Assembly (NCBI GenBank): GCA_041402125.1
Contig: JAWKSY010000007.1
Location: 200,420-264,419, forward strand
DNA length: 64,000 nt
From: JAWKSY01 sp041402125
GTDB taxonomy: Bacteria; Planctomycetota; GCA-002687715; DRQF01
Direction: 5' to 3'
Position 1 is the stretch's first letter; each line of letters opens with the position of its first letter. A program made the translations under genes and the position numbers. The notes under the pieces are model-generated. The model did not search any database. It was not told where the DNA came from and saw only the letters and a program-made list of their open reading frames with translations. Of the stretch, positions 54,682 through 63,248 are shown piece after piece.

Positions 54682-55139
54682 TGCGGACGCGCGGAACCAA
54701 CGGCGGCGAGGGCGGTTTCACCCTCATCGAGGTGCTCGTCGCCTTCTCGATCCTGCTGGTCGGCATGACGGGCATCATCGCGATGTTCGGGACCGGCCTG
54801 AAGATGGAGCGACGCGGTCGCAATGCCTTCGACGCGGCGCTCGTCCTGGACGAGCTCCGGCCGCGCGTGCGTCGCGAGCTCGATCGCAAGGTCTCCCAGG
54901 GCGCTCAGGGCGACATCCGCCTCGAGAGCCGCGAGGTCCCGGGCTACCCGGGCCTCTCGTACTCCGTGCGGGCCATGCCCGCGCCCGGCGAGACCGCCGG
55001 ACGCGCCTGGCTCGTCGACATCCGGGTGGCGCCGACCGGCACCGCCGAGGAGGACGCGTTCTCCTTCGGCTGGTTGCCTTATCGACTCGCGCCCACCTTC
55101 GAGGAACTCGTACGCCGATCCATGGAGGACGGAAGATGA
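54678..55139 (+). CDS. gspI: Minor pseudopilin GspI
   Basis: 153 residues. The leader ends at Gly13, then FTLIEVLVAFSILLVGMTGI with Glu at mature position 5. The short globular domain (ESREVPGYPGLSYSVRAMP, AWLVDIRVAPTG) is near normal GspI size, so this is the only minor pseudopilin here that is not enlarged. It starts at the first of two adjacent ATGs, overlapping the gspJ stop. Confidence 0.82.
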   Translation: MMRTRGTNGGEGGFTLIEVLVAFSILLVGMTGIIAMFGTGLKMERRGRNAFDAALVLDELRPRVRRELDRKVSQGAQGDIRLESREVPGYPGLSYSVRAMPAPGETAGRAWLVDIRVAPTGTAEEDAFSFGWLPYRLAPTFEELVRRSMEDGR

Positions 55140-56602
55140 AGTTCGGAACCATCCTGACCACCCTGATCGCGGCGGCGCTGCTCGCCGTCGCGGCCCACGC
55201 GGAGATCATCTTCTTCGCCGACGGGCGCATGATGCAGGTGGAGGTCGTCTCCGGCGACGAGCAGGGCATCGAGGTGCGCCGGCTCGACACCGAGGGCAAG
55301 CTCTTCATTCGCTGGAATCTCCTCCGCGAGGAGGACCGCAAGAAGCTGCGCATCCGCTTCGGCCTGGAGGACGACGACTCGGACGCCGATCTCCAGATGG
55401 AGGGGCACCGCGTCTTCGTGCGCCGCGGCGACTACTACGACGGTCTCGTCACCCTCAACGAGCAGGACAAGCTCGTCCTGCGGCACGCGGGCGGACGCAG
55501 CACCGAGTTCCTCAGCGACGCGATCCGGCGCGTGGAGGAGCGGCAGGTCTCGGTGTTCGACGTCTACACGCCCGAGGAGCTCTACGAGCAGCGTCTCGCC
55601 GCCGTGCAGCCCGGCGAGGAGGACGTCGCCGGCAACTTCGAGATGGCGCGCTGGGCGACGAAGATCGGCACCTTCGAGAAGGCCATCATCCACTTCGGCA
55701 AGGTCTCGGCCGCCGACCCGTCCTTCCGTCCGGAGTACGTGGCGAACCAGCTCGAGCGACTCGAGATCCTGCGCCGCAACAAGGCGGTGACCGACGCGAT
55801 GGCCGAGGTCGATCGCGAGGCGCGTCGCAACCGCTATCCCGAGTGCTTCGCGCTGCTCGACGCCGTCCTCGGAGCGAGCGAGGTCGATCCCTCCCTCAAG
55901 ACCGAGATCGTCAAGCTCAAGGAGAAGTACACGAAGCGGCGCTGGGAGTACTTCCGCACCCGCATCTCGCAGGAGTACCACCGCGAGGCGCTCAAGCGCA
56001 TCGACGCCACCGCCCGGAGCCGCGAGATCCGCGACCCCGATCCCGAGAAGCGGATGACGATCGACAAGGCGATGAACTGGGTGCGCTCGAACCTCCACAA
56101 GGAGATCGTCGAGCACTTCGCCAAGGCCTACGAGCTCGACCCGAAGAAGGAGGTCGAGGAGATGTGGAAGGACCGCAAGAAGGGCGCGAAGCGCACGGCC
56201 TCCTACAACTCCGGCACCTTCATCGTCGAGGGCAAGAAGGGCGGCAACCGCGCGGGTCGCGCGCAGACCCTGCAGAACCAGGCGCAGCAGATCGCGGAGG
56301 CGATCGGACGCGGTCGCCGCGGCGGCAACCAGGGACAGCCGCAGGCCGCGCCGCAGCCGCCGAAGCTCGTCGACAAGAACGAGTGGTGGCTCGGCCAGGA
56401 CTCGACTGTCCGCTCCTTCTGGCTCCGCGCGTACTTCGCCGAGCAGGGCAAGCAGTTCGAGGTGGTGAGCACCTCGCAGCGCGCCTGCCCGACCTGCGGC
56501 GGACAGGGACACCTGAAGGAGATCGGTCAGCAGGGCGCCTTCGTGGTCACCTGTCCGCGCTGCCAGGGCACGCGGGGCGACAAGATCGTCACCTACCGCT
56601 GA
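55136..56602 (+). CDS. Secreted beta-domain protein with C-terminal DnaJ-like zinc ribbon
   Basis: 488 residues. Signal peptide cleaved after Ala-His-Ala22. Two small beta units follow (EIIFFADGRMMQVEVVSG and DYYDGLVTLNEQDKLVLRHA), like the start of the protein at 23.7 kb. A helical, highly charged region spans 150-400, and the end carries two CxxC pairs (CPTCGGQGHLKE and CPRCQGTRGDK), the repeat form of DnaJ zinc ribbons. A zinc ribbon of this kind in an exported protein is unusual. It is the last gene of the pseudopilin operon (ATGA overlap with gspI), so it likely serves the same apparatus. No named family. Confidence 0.65.
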   Translation: MKFGTILTTLIAAALLAVAAHAEIIFFADGRMMQVEVVSGDEQGIEVRRLDTEGKLFIRWNLLREEDRKKLRIRFGLEDDDSDADLQMEGHRVFVRRGDYYDGLVTLNEQDKLVLRHAGGRSTEFLSDAIRRVEERQVSVFDVYTPEELYEQRLAAVQPGEEDVAGNFEMARWATKIGTFEKAIIHFGKVSAADPSFRPEYVANQLERLEILRRNKAVTDAMAEVDREARRNRYPECFALLDAVLGASEVDPSLKTEIVKLKEKYTKRRWEYFRTRISQEYHREALKRIDATARSREIRDPDPEKRMTIDKAMNWVRSNLHKEIVEHFAKAYELDPKKEVEEMWKDRKKGAKRTASYNSGTFIVEGKKGGNRAGRAQTLQNQAQQIAEAIGRGRRGGNQGQPQAAPQPPKLVDKNEWWLGQDSTVRSFWLRAYFAEQGKQFEVVSTSQRACPTCGGQGHLKEIGQQGAFVVTCPRCQGTRGDKIVTYR

Positions 56603-56650
56603 CCCTCACGCCGGCGCCGGCCGGCAGACGACCAACGGCCATGCCGTTTT

Positions 56651-56689
56651 CCCGCGCGCCCTTCCTCGCGGCCCCGCCAGGCGCGCGGG
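56651..56689 (+). terminator. Inverted repeat at the end of the second filament operon
   Basis: CCCGCGCGCC (56651-56660) pairs perfectly with GGCGCGCGGG (56680-56689) over a 19-base loop. No T run follows. Likely transcript end. Confidence 0.35.
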
Positions 56690-56776
56690 GAAGAGCGCAC
56701 CAGGCTCCGCGCGCGGTGTCGGTCCCGCCCACTTTTGTAGAGATGGCCCGACCCCGCGTCCCCGGAGTCCCCCGCC

Positions 56777-57773
56777 GTGTCGCTGCGCGTCCTCCTGCCG
56801 GCCGTCCTCCTCGTCACCGCGTGCAACGCCCCCGGTCCCGGTCGCGAGGATCGCGTCGCGACGCCGGAGCCGGCGTCGGCGGGACCGGCCGCCGCGACGT
56901 CGGGCCGCCGTCGACCATCCGCGCTCCCGAGGCCGAGGTCCGCGCCGCGCGCGGTCGCGGTCCAGGTACCTCGAGTTCGGCCTGCCGGACGATCGGGTGA
57001 TCGCGAGCGTCGGCGACGAGGGCTGCGGAAGAGCCAGGCCTTCGATTACCTGCTCCGGACCTACCCCGACAAGGTGCCGCCGTGGCGGTCATGCTGGGAA
57101 ACCGGGTCCTCGGCGCCGAGTGCGACCGCTTCGGCATCCGCGTCGCCGAGGGCGAGATCGACCGCTGGTGGAAGGAGCACCTCGCCGACCTCGAACGGCG
57201 GGCCCGTCTCGAGCTCGGCGTCGACGGCACCGTCGAGGGCCTGGCTGGCGTCAGGCTACGGCCAGAGCCTCGATGACTACCGCGAGGCGACCCGCGATCG
57301 CGAGCGGGCGAAGCGACTCCTCTCGCGCCTCATCCGGTTCCATCAGATCCGCTCCGATCGCGTCGAGCTGCGGATCATCGCGTGACCGACCGCGACGCCG
57401 CGAACCGGGTGCTCGCGGCCCTCGGCGAGGGCGGACTTCGCCGCGCTCGCCCGTCGCCTCCGTCCGCCGAGCGCCGGGCGGCCGCATGCCGCCCGTCTGG
57501 CGGGGGGTGCTCCACCCCGAGCTCGACCGGGTCGCGTTCTCGCTCGAGGGAGGGCGCCACCGGCGGTCCGGTCCACGTCCGCGACGGCTCGTCGCGCGAC
57601 CGCTTCAAGATCGTCGGGTCCTGCGCCGGCTCCCCGGCCGGCCCGTGTCCTGGGGCGAGGCCGAGCCCGAGGTCCTGTCCTGGCTGGAGCGGGAGGACCT
57701 CACCCCGGACGAGTGGTACATGTGGCAGATCCGCGTCGAGCGCCAGGTCGAGATCCGGCTCGCCGGCCTCTGA
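56777..57773 (+). pseudogene. SurA/PpiC-like lipoprotein, broken by several frameshifts
   Basis: Starts at GTG with a lipoprotein signal (lipobox V-T-A-C, Cys16). Reassembled pieces from all three frames give a SurA-like order: RVIASVGDEG and KSQAFDYLLRTYPDK, then AVMLGNRVLGAECDRFGIRV, AEGEIDRWWKEHLADLE, GYGQSLDDYREATRDRERAK, VELRIIAVTDRDAANRVLAA, a parvulin-like stretch GGRMPPVWRGVLHPELDRVA, and the end WGEAEPEVLSWLEREDLTPD. About seven indels lie between 56900 and 57700. The order is right and no large piece is missing, so poor sequence is likelier than decay. Such proteins help outer-membrane proteins fold in the periplasm. The whole family call is moderate. Confidence 0.6.
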
Positions 57774-57848
57774 CCCCCAGATCCGGGACCTTCCGGCCGA
57801 TACCGGGGGTCGCCGGGCTCTGCTACGATCGGGGACCGCGAGGAGACG

Positions 57849-58526
57849 ATGATGTCCGGATCCGAAGAGACGGCCGTGGAGGCCGAAGACCGCGCCCCGG
57901 AGACCCCGGAGGGGGAGGAAGCCTCCCTGCCGGGCGTGGATGAGCGTCCGGCGACCGACGAGGTCGTCGAGGCGGACGGAGCGCCCGCGGAGGCCGTCGA
58001 GCCCTGGGCCGAGGCCCGGATCCAGGCCGTCGTCGAGGCCCTGCTCTTCGCCTCGCCCGAGCCGCTGACCTTCCGCGCCATCCGGGACGTCGTCCCCGAG
58101 GACGCCGTCACGACCTCGAGGCTCCGCGAGGCGCTCGACGCGCTCCGCGAGCGCCACGACCACCCGGCCAGCGGGATCCGCCTCGCCCAGATCGCGGGCG
58201 GATTCTGGTTCCAGACCCACGAGGACGTCTACGAGGCCGTCCAGTCGCTCGCGAAGACCCGGGTCGAGGACCGCGTCTCGCCGGCCGCCCTCGAGACCCT
58301 CGCGATCGTCGCCTACAAGCAGCCGATCACCCGGGCCGAGATCGACGCGATCCGCGGCGTGGGGAGCGGATCCCTCATCCGGACGCTCATGGACAAGAAG
58401 ATGGTCAAGGTCGTCGGGAGGGTCGATCTCCCCGGCCGGCCCTTCCAGTACGGCACGACGGCCCACTTCCTCGAGCACTTCGGGCTCGGGAACCTCAAGG
58501 ACCTGCCCCAGGGCCGCGAGCTCTGA
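57849..58526 (+). CDS. scpB: Segregation and condensation protein ScpB
   Basis: 225 residues. An acidic disordered N-terminus (about 1-52) precedes the two winged-helix domains: IQAVVEALLFASPEPLTFRA, then SPAALETLAIVAYKQPITRA, EIDAIRGVGSGSLIRTLMDK and VGRVDLPGRPFQYGTTAHFL, which are diagnostic of ScpB. It joins ScpA and SMC in chromosome condensation. No scpA is adjacent in this window. Start: the first of two ATGs after GAGGAG; a TACGAT -10-like element lies 19 bases upstream. Confidence 0.93.
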   Translation: MMSGSEETAVEAEDRAPETPEGEEASLPGVDERPATDEVVEADGAPAEAVEPWAEARIQAVVEALLFASPEPLTFRAIRDVVPEDAVTTSRLREALDALRERHDHPASGIRLAQIAGGFWFQTHEDVYEAVQSLAKTRVEDRVSPAALETLAIVAYKQPITRAEIDAIRGVGSGSLIRTLMDKKMVKVVGRVDLPGRPFQYGTTAHFLEHFGLGNLKDLPQGREL

Positions 58527-58682
58527 ATCGCCCCGGCCGGGCTCCGGGCCGCCGCCCGAGTCCCCGGCGAGTTCCCCGGGCCGCTTGAACTCGCATCCGG
58601 GCCTCCCGGAAGCCCGCGCCGAACCTCCCCTCCGCCGGGGACTTGTGACGACCCAGGTCCACCCGCCCCGGCTTGCATGCGC

Positions 58683-58710
58683 TTGTCTGGCGCACCCGCC
58701 GCTCTATAAT
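58683..58710 (+). promoter_or_regulatory. Predicted sigma70-type promoter for the PpiD-like gene, with leader hairpin
   Basis: TTGTCT, 16 bases, TATAAT (perfect). The leader has an exact 8-bp hairpin (CGAACCCG at 58742-58749, CGGGTTCG at 58754-58761) about 30 bases before the ATG. The rest of the 264-base gap is plain. Confidence 0.6.
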
Positions 58711-58790
58711 GCCCCGCTTCCAGACGATGAGCGACGCGAGCCGAACCCGCGACCGGGTTCGCGCGTGGGCTCTGGCACGGAGTTGGCTCG

Positions 58791-60956
58791 ATGATCTTCC
58801 GCTTCATGGAAAAGTACCGGGTGCCGATCCTGATCGTCGTCCTCGTCGGACTCGCGGGATTCGGAGTCTGGGCCTTCATCGTCGAGTCCATCGGCGGCGG
58901 ACGGTCGCAGGTGGACCCCGGTGAGGTCTACGTGACCGTCGAGCGCCCCGGCGGCGACGAAGTCGAGATCACGCGCGAGCAGTACTTCTCTCGCCTCCCG
59001 GGCGGCGGTCAGCTGACACCGCAGGAGCGCGCCGGCCTCGCCGTCTCCGCCGTCCTCCGGGAGCGACTCGCCGAGGACAGCGGGATCGAGGTCGACGGCG
59101 ACGAGCTGAAGCGCTTCATCAAGGAGTCGATCGGCGCGCAGATCGAGGCGGCCAACGGCGGCAAGTTCGACGAGAAGGCCTACGCCGAGTTCCTCGCGAC
59201 GCGCATGAACATGGCGCCGGAGAGGTTCGAGTCGACCGTCGCGAGCGACCTGCGTCTCGTGAAGTACTTCCGCGAGCTCCAGCGGGTCAACACGATCAAC
59301 CCCGTGCAGAAGGTCGTCGACACCGCGCAGGACCTCTTCAAGCGCTACAAGCTCAAGGGCGTCTTCTTCGACACCCTGACCTTCGACGAGCGCGCGAAGC
59401 TCGCGCGCGGCGAGAACGACCAGCTCACCGCCGAGGCCGAGACGCGCCTCAGCGACTGGTGGAAGGACCTCACCGACGACGAGAAGCGCCGCTACAACCG
59501 CGACGGCGCCGAGGTCACGGCCGAGGTGGTCGGCTTCAGCTTCAAGGGCATGGACGACGAGGCGCTGAAGGCGGCCTTCGAGAAGGCCTCGCCGGTCAAC
59601 GACAGCCGCTCGCTCCAGGAGCTGACGGCGGACTTCACGCCCAGTGACGACGACAAGGCGAAGCTGAAGCTGCGCCTCGATCGCCACCGCGACGCCTACG
59701 GCGTGGACGCGGAGACGCCCCTCGACGAGGCCTACGCCGCGAAGGCCGAGCGCCTCGAGATCGAGTGGAAGATCCTGCGCCTGGTCAAGAGCGTCGACAT
59801 CGACGTCAAGCAGAAGGTCGCGAACGGCGAGGAGGTCGACCTCCCCGCGGTGGCGCGCGCCAACAACCTGACCTACTTCAAGTACTCGACGCTCGGCCTC
59901 AACAAGCTGGCCGCCGAGGACCAGTCGGAGTTCCCGGGAAGCTGGGTCGGCGGCCTGCGCGGCACCACCCCGGGCAGCTTCATGAACCTCGCGCCCGCCA
60001 TCGGCCCGATGGCCGACAACTTCTTCGTCGGTCCGGCCGACGTCCCCGGCAAGCACGCCTCGGTGTGGCGCCTGAACGAGATCGACCTGCGTCCGATCCC
60101 GAGCCTCGTCAACGCGAAGCAGCCGGCCATCGAGGCCTTCGAGAAGACCGAGGCCGAGCGCCTGTGCGACGACGCGATCGCGGCCTTCGAGAAGACGATG
60201 GACGACTTCCTCGAGGCCAAGGTCGCCGACTTCGCCAAGCCGATCCGCGACGAGGCCGCGAAGAAGATCGCCGAGCGGACCGCCGGTCTCGACCCCGAGG
60301 CCGACAAGGAGAAGATCGAGACGATCACGAAGGAGGAGAACGACGCCGCCGACGCCCTCGTGGGCGTCGAGAAGGACAAGTACGTCTCCGAGGCCTTCGC
60401 CCACGCGCTCGAGCAGCCCGGTGACGGCGTCGTCGTGGAGGAGGGCTACTTCCTCCCGATGGAGGCGATGGGCGAGAAGCTCGTCGACCAGAAGACGGCC
60501 TCCCTCGAGGAGAAGGCCCGCTCCTACCTCCGACGCGGCTTCCAGACCCTGCAGGACGATCCGCAGTCCGATCGCCTCGTCGAGGCCGGCGCGGTGTCGG
60601 ACTTCGTCGACGCCCGCGGCTACGTGGGCGTGAAGGGTCGCGCCATGCTCGTCGACAAGCGCAAGCCCGGCGTCGAGGAGATCATGCTCCACCCGACCTG
60701 GGTCGCCGTGGCCGAGCGGACGATCCAGCAGAAGGGCATGCAGCGGTCCCGGGCCGGCGTCGCCAAGAGCATGTGGGACTGGGACGCGCTCCAGCGCTCC
60801 GACGTCTTCAAGATCGAGGCTCCGCTCCTCGACAAGGACATCGCGGAGCGCGTGAAGGAGAACGAGGAGCGTGACCGCGCTCTCAAGGAGCGCGCGCGTC
60901 AGCGCGAGGAGGAGGAGAAGGCCCGCCGGGCCGCGGAGGCCGGCGCCGCCAACTGA
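58791..60956 (+). CDS. PpiD/SurA-like membrane-anchored periplasmic chaperone
   Basis: 721 residues. A short cytoplasmic start (MIFRFMEKYR), one transmembrane helix at about 11-31, then a periplasmic region. About 90-180 matches a SurA_N-type chaperone module (AVSAVLRERLAEDSGIEVDG, FDEKAYAEFLATRMNMAPER, LRLVKYFREL), the layout of PpiD. No clear parvulin motif is visible in the long charged helical remainder, so it may be a chaperone without isomerase activity. The C-terminus is a Lys/Glu/Arg-rich coil (KERARQREEEEKARR). It probably helps exported proteins fold after translocation. Confidence 0.7.
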   Translation: MIFRFMEKYRVPILIVVLVGLAGFGVWAFIVESIGGGRSQVDPGEVYVTVERPGGDEVEITREQYFSRLPGGGQLTPQERAGLAVSAVLRERLAEDSGIEVDGDELKRFIKESIGAQIEAANGGKFDEKAYAEFLATRMNMAPERFESTVASDLRLVKYFRELQRVNTINPVQKVVDTAQDLFKRYKLKGVFFDTLTFDERAKLARGENDQLTAEAETRLSDWWKDLTDDEKRRYNRDGAEVTAEVVGFSFKGMDDEALKAAFEKASPVNDSRSLQELTADFTPSDDDKAKLKLRLDRHRDAYGVDAETPLDEAYAAKAERLEIEWKILRLVKSVDIDVKQKVANGEEVDLPAVARANNLTYFKYSTLGLNKLAAEDQSEFPGSWVGGLRGTTPGSFMNLAPAIGPMADNFFVGPADVPGKHASVWRLNEIDLRPIPSLVNAKQPAIEAFEKTEAERLCDDAIAAFEKTMDDFLEAKVADFAKPIRDEAAKKIAERTAGLDPEADKEKIETITKEENDAADALVGVEKDKYVSEAFAHALEQPGDGVVVEEGYFLPMEAMGEKLVDQKTASLEEKARSYLRRGFQTLQDDPQSDRLVEAGAVSDFVDARGYVGVKGRAMLVDKRKPGVEEIMLHPTWVAVAERTIQQKGMQRSRAGVAKSMWDWDALQRSDVFKIEAPLLDKDIAERVKENEERDRALKERARQREEEEKARRAAEAGAAN

Positions 60957-61034
60957 TCGGCGACCCTCCGCTCCGCAATCCTCACGCGAGGCCGCCGGCG
61001 CCGGCGCGGCCTTCGCACGCGTTCCATCGAGCTC

Positions 61035-61943
61035 TCAGGCGTCGCGGAAGAGTCGCTCGCGGGCCTGGGTCGCGATCGCGACGACCGCGGGGTGGCGGAG
61101 GCGTCGCTCGGCGTTGACGGCGTAGAAGTCCTCGCGGAGCGCGTCGAGGCGCCCCACGCGCTTCACCCGGTACTGCCGCTGGACCTCGCGACCGATCGCG
61201 GTGGGGGCCATGAAGAGCCCCCGGCTGGCCTGCCCGAAGACGCCCATGAGGGCGCTGTCCTCGAACTCCGCCAGGCGCCGCGGTCGGATCCCGGTCTCCT
61301 CCGACCACACCTCGAAGCGCTCCCGGAGCCGCGTCCCGCGCGTCGGGAGCAGCATGGGGGCGCCGTCCAGCGAGCCGGGGAAGCCCCGGCGGTAGCGGTC
61401 CCGGAGCGCCTCCGTGCCGAAGACGGACATCGTCGAGGACCCGAGGCGGTGGAACCAGGTGTCCCGTCTCGCGTCGGAGGTCGGGGCCGCGTCCACGAGG
61501 ACGAGGTCGAGCTCGTGCCGGTCCAGGCGGTCCAGGAGCTCGTTCGTCTTCCCCTCCACGCAGACCAGCTCGTAGGCGTCACGGCCGGTGAAGGCGGGTT
61601 CGAGCAGGCGGCAGACCACGAGCTTGGGGAGGGCGTCCACCACGCCGACCCGGAAGCCGCGCGCGGGCGAATCACCGCCGCCCCGCACCAGCTCGACGAT
61701 CTCCTCGCCGCGCCGGAAGATCTCGTCGGCGTAGTCGAACACGACCTGGCCCACGTCGGTCAGGGTCATGCGCCCGCCGGCGCGATCGAAGAGCTTCGCG
61801 CCGAGCGTGGTCTCGAGCTTCCGGATCTGGGTGCTGACGGTGGGCTGCGAGACGTGCAGCCGCTTGCTCCCGGCGGTGACGCCTCCCTCCTTCGCGACGG
61901 CCCAGAAGTAGAGCAGGTGATTGAAGTTGAGGGCCGACAGCAT
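61035..61943 (-). CDS. nhaR: LysR-type regulator NhaR
   Basis: 302 residues. N-terminal winged helix: LNFNHLLYFWAVAKEGGVTA, HVSQPTVSTQIRKLE, LGAKLFDRAG. The NHLLYFWAVAKEG opening is characteristic of NhaR, and the gene is divergent from nhaA, as expected. The effector domain (about 95-295) follows. NhaR senses sodium and activates nhaA in enterobacteria; the same logic is likely here. Confidence 0.88.
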   Translation of the reverse strand: MLSALNFNHLLYFWAVAKEGGVTAGSKRLHVSQPTVSTQIRKLETTLGAKLFDRAGGRMTLTDVGQVVFDYADEIFRRGEEIVELVRGGGDSPARGFRVGVVDALPKLVVCRLLEPAFTGRDAYELVCVEGKTNELLDRLDRHELDLVLVDAAPTSDARRDTWFHRLGSSTMSVFGTEALRDRYRRGFPGSLDGAPMLLPTRGTRLRERFEVWSEETGIRPRRLAEFEDSALMGVFGQASRGLFMAPTAIGREVQRQYRVKRVGRLDALREDFYAVNAERRLRHPAVVAIATQARERLFRDA

Positions 61944-62038
61944 CCATTGATCTCGCCTAGGGGAAGGTTCGCCGCATTGTATTTCTTCTATGGCGGGGAG
62001 GGAACTACCCTGCCGTCTGGACCCGAGGAGGTACTTCC
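61944..62038. promoter_or_regulatory. Divergent nhaR-nhaA control region
   Basis: 95 bases, the only AT-rich patch nearby. On the minus strand TACAAT (61981-61976) is a plausible nhaR -10 with a poor -35. On the plus strand GAGGAGG (62025-62031) is a strong nhaA ribosome-binding site seven bases before the ATG. A NhaR site is expected here but no clear dyad is seen. Confidence 0.4.
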
Positions 62039-63248
62039 ATGGCCGGACACGATCGGAACGATGCGAAGCGCGGTGGACTCGCCCTCATGGCGGCGACGGG
62101 GCTCGCCCTGGGCCTCGCGAACGGTCCCTGGTCCGGCGACTACGGACGAGCGCTCGATCTGACCTTCAGCGTCGGCCTCGGCGACGTCGCCCTCGCGAAG
62201 CCGCTGCTCCACTGGATCAACGACGGGCTCATGGCCGTCTTCTTCCTCCTCATCGGTCTCGAGATCCGGCGGGAGAAATGAAGGGGGCGAGCTCTCCGAT
62301 CCGCGCCGCATCGCGCTGCCCGTGGCGGGCGCGATCGGAGGCGTCGCCCTTCCCGTCGCGATCTACCTCGGCGTGACCGCCGGAGACCCGGCCGCTCGCG
62401 CGGGCTGGGCCATTCCGGCCGCCACCGACATCGCCTTCGCCCTCGGCGTCCTCGCGCTGTTCGGGTCGCGGATCCCCGCCGCCCTGACCGTGTTCCTCGC
62501 GACGCTCGCGGTCATCGACGATCTCTTCGCGATCCTCGCGATCGCCCTGTTCTACTCCGACGGCCTCACCTTCGGCGCCCTGGCGGGGGCGGTCGCGGTC
62601 TTCGTCGCTCTCCTCGTCGCCGGGCGTCGGGGCGTGGCCTCGCGCTGGGTCCACCTGGTCGGCTTCGCGCTGATCTGGTTCCTCATGCTCAAGTCCGGAC
62701 TCCACGCGACGATGGCGGGCGTCCTCGCCGCCTTCACCTTCCCGCTGCACGATTCCGAGCGCGCGGCGAGCTGCCCCGCGCGGACCCTCGAGCGCGACCT
62801 CGCGCGGCCGGTGGCCTTCTTCATCCTGCCGCTCTTCGCGCTCGCGAACGCCGGCATCTCGCTGGACGGGGTGCGGATGGGCGACCTGCTGGAGGGCGCG
62901 ACGCTGGGCACGATCCTCGGTCTGGCCCTCGGCAAGCCGGTCGGCATCCTCGCCGCCTGCGCCCTCGCCGTGCGCCTCGGCTGGGCGCGGCTCCCGAGCG
63001 GCGTCAGTCGCTCGATGCTCGCCGGCGCCGCGATGATCTGCGGCATCGGCTTCACGATGAGCCTCTTCATCGGGGCGCTCGCCTTCCGCGGCGCGGCCGG
63101 GGCGGTGGATCCGAGACTCGGCATCCTGCTCGGTTCGGCGCTGGCCGCCGGCGCGGGCGCGCTCACCCTCCGCCGCGCCGTGGCCGTGCCTTCGACGGCG
63201 ACGGCCCGGCGGGGATCGCGGTCAGCGGTCGTCGACGCGACCGGGTGA
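62039..63248 (+). CDS. nhaA: Na+/H+ antiporter NhaA (frameshifted near codon 80)
   Basis: Two pieces of one NhaA. The first has LLHWINDGLMAVFFLLIGLEIRREK. The second, in another frame, has GELSDPRRIALPVAGAIGG, the ion-binding motif WAIPAATDIAFALGVLALFG and LAVIDDLFAILAIALFYSD (the Asp pair of the cation site), then VAFFILPLFALANAGISLDG and ICGIGFTMSLFIGALAF. The break at about 62276-62290 is in AAA/GGGGG runs, exactly where homopolymer errors occur, so the gene is probably intact. It exchanges sodium for protons across the inner membrane. The C-terminus overlaps the convergent sulfatase by 27 bases. Confidence 0.88.

Noticed and set aside
58673..58924. Small ORF starting at 58673 or the ATG at 58728 as the PpiD-like start
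   Set aside because: Both are in other frames; only the ATG at 58791 gives the cytoplasmic start and transmembrane helix expected.
62039..62281. A separate 80-residue membrane protein before nhaA
   Set aside because: Its sequence is the NhaA N-terminus and joins the next frame at homopolymer runs, so it is one gene.
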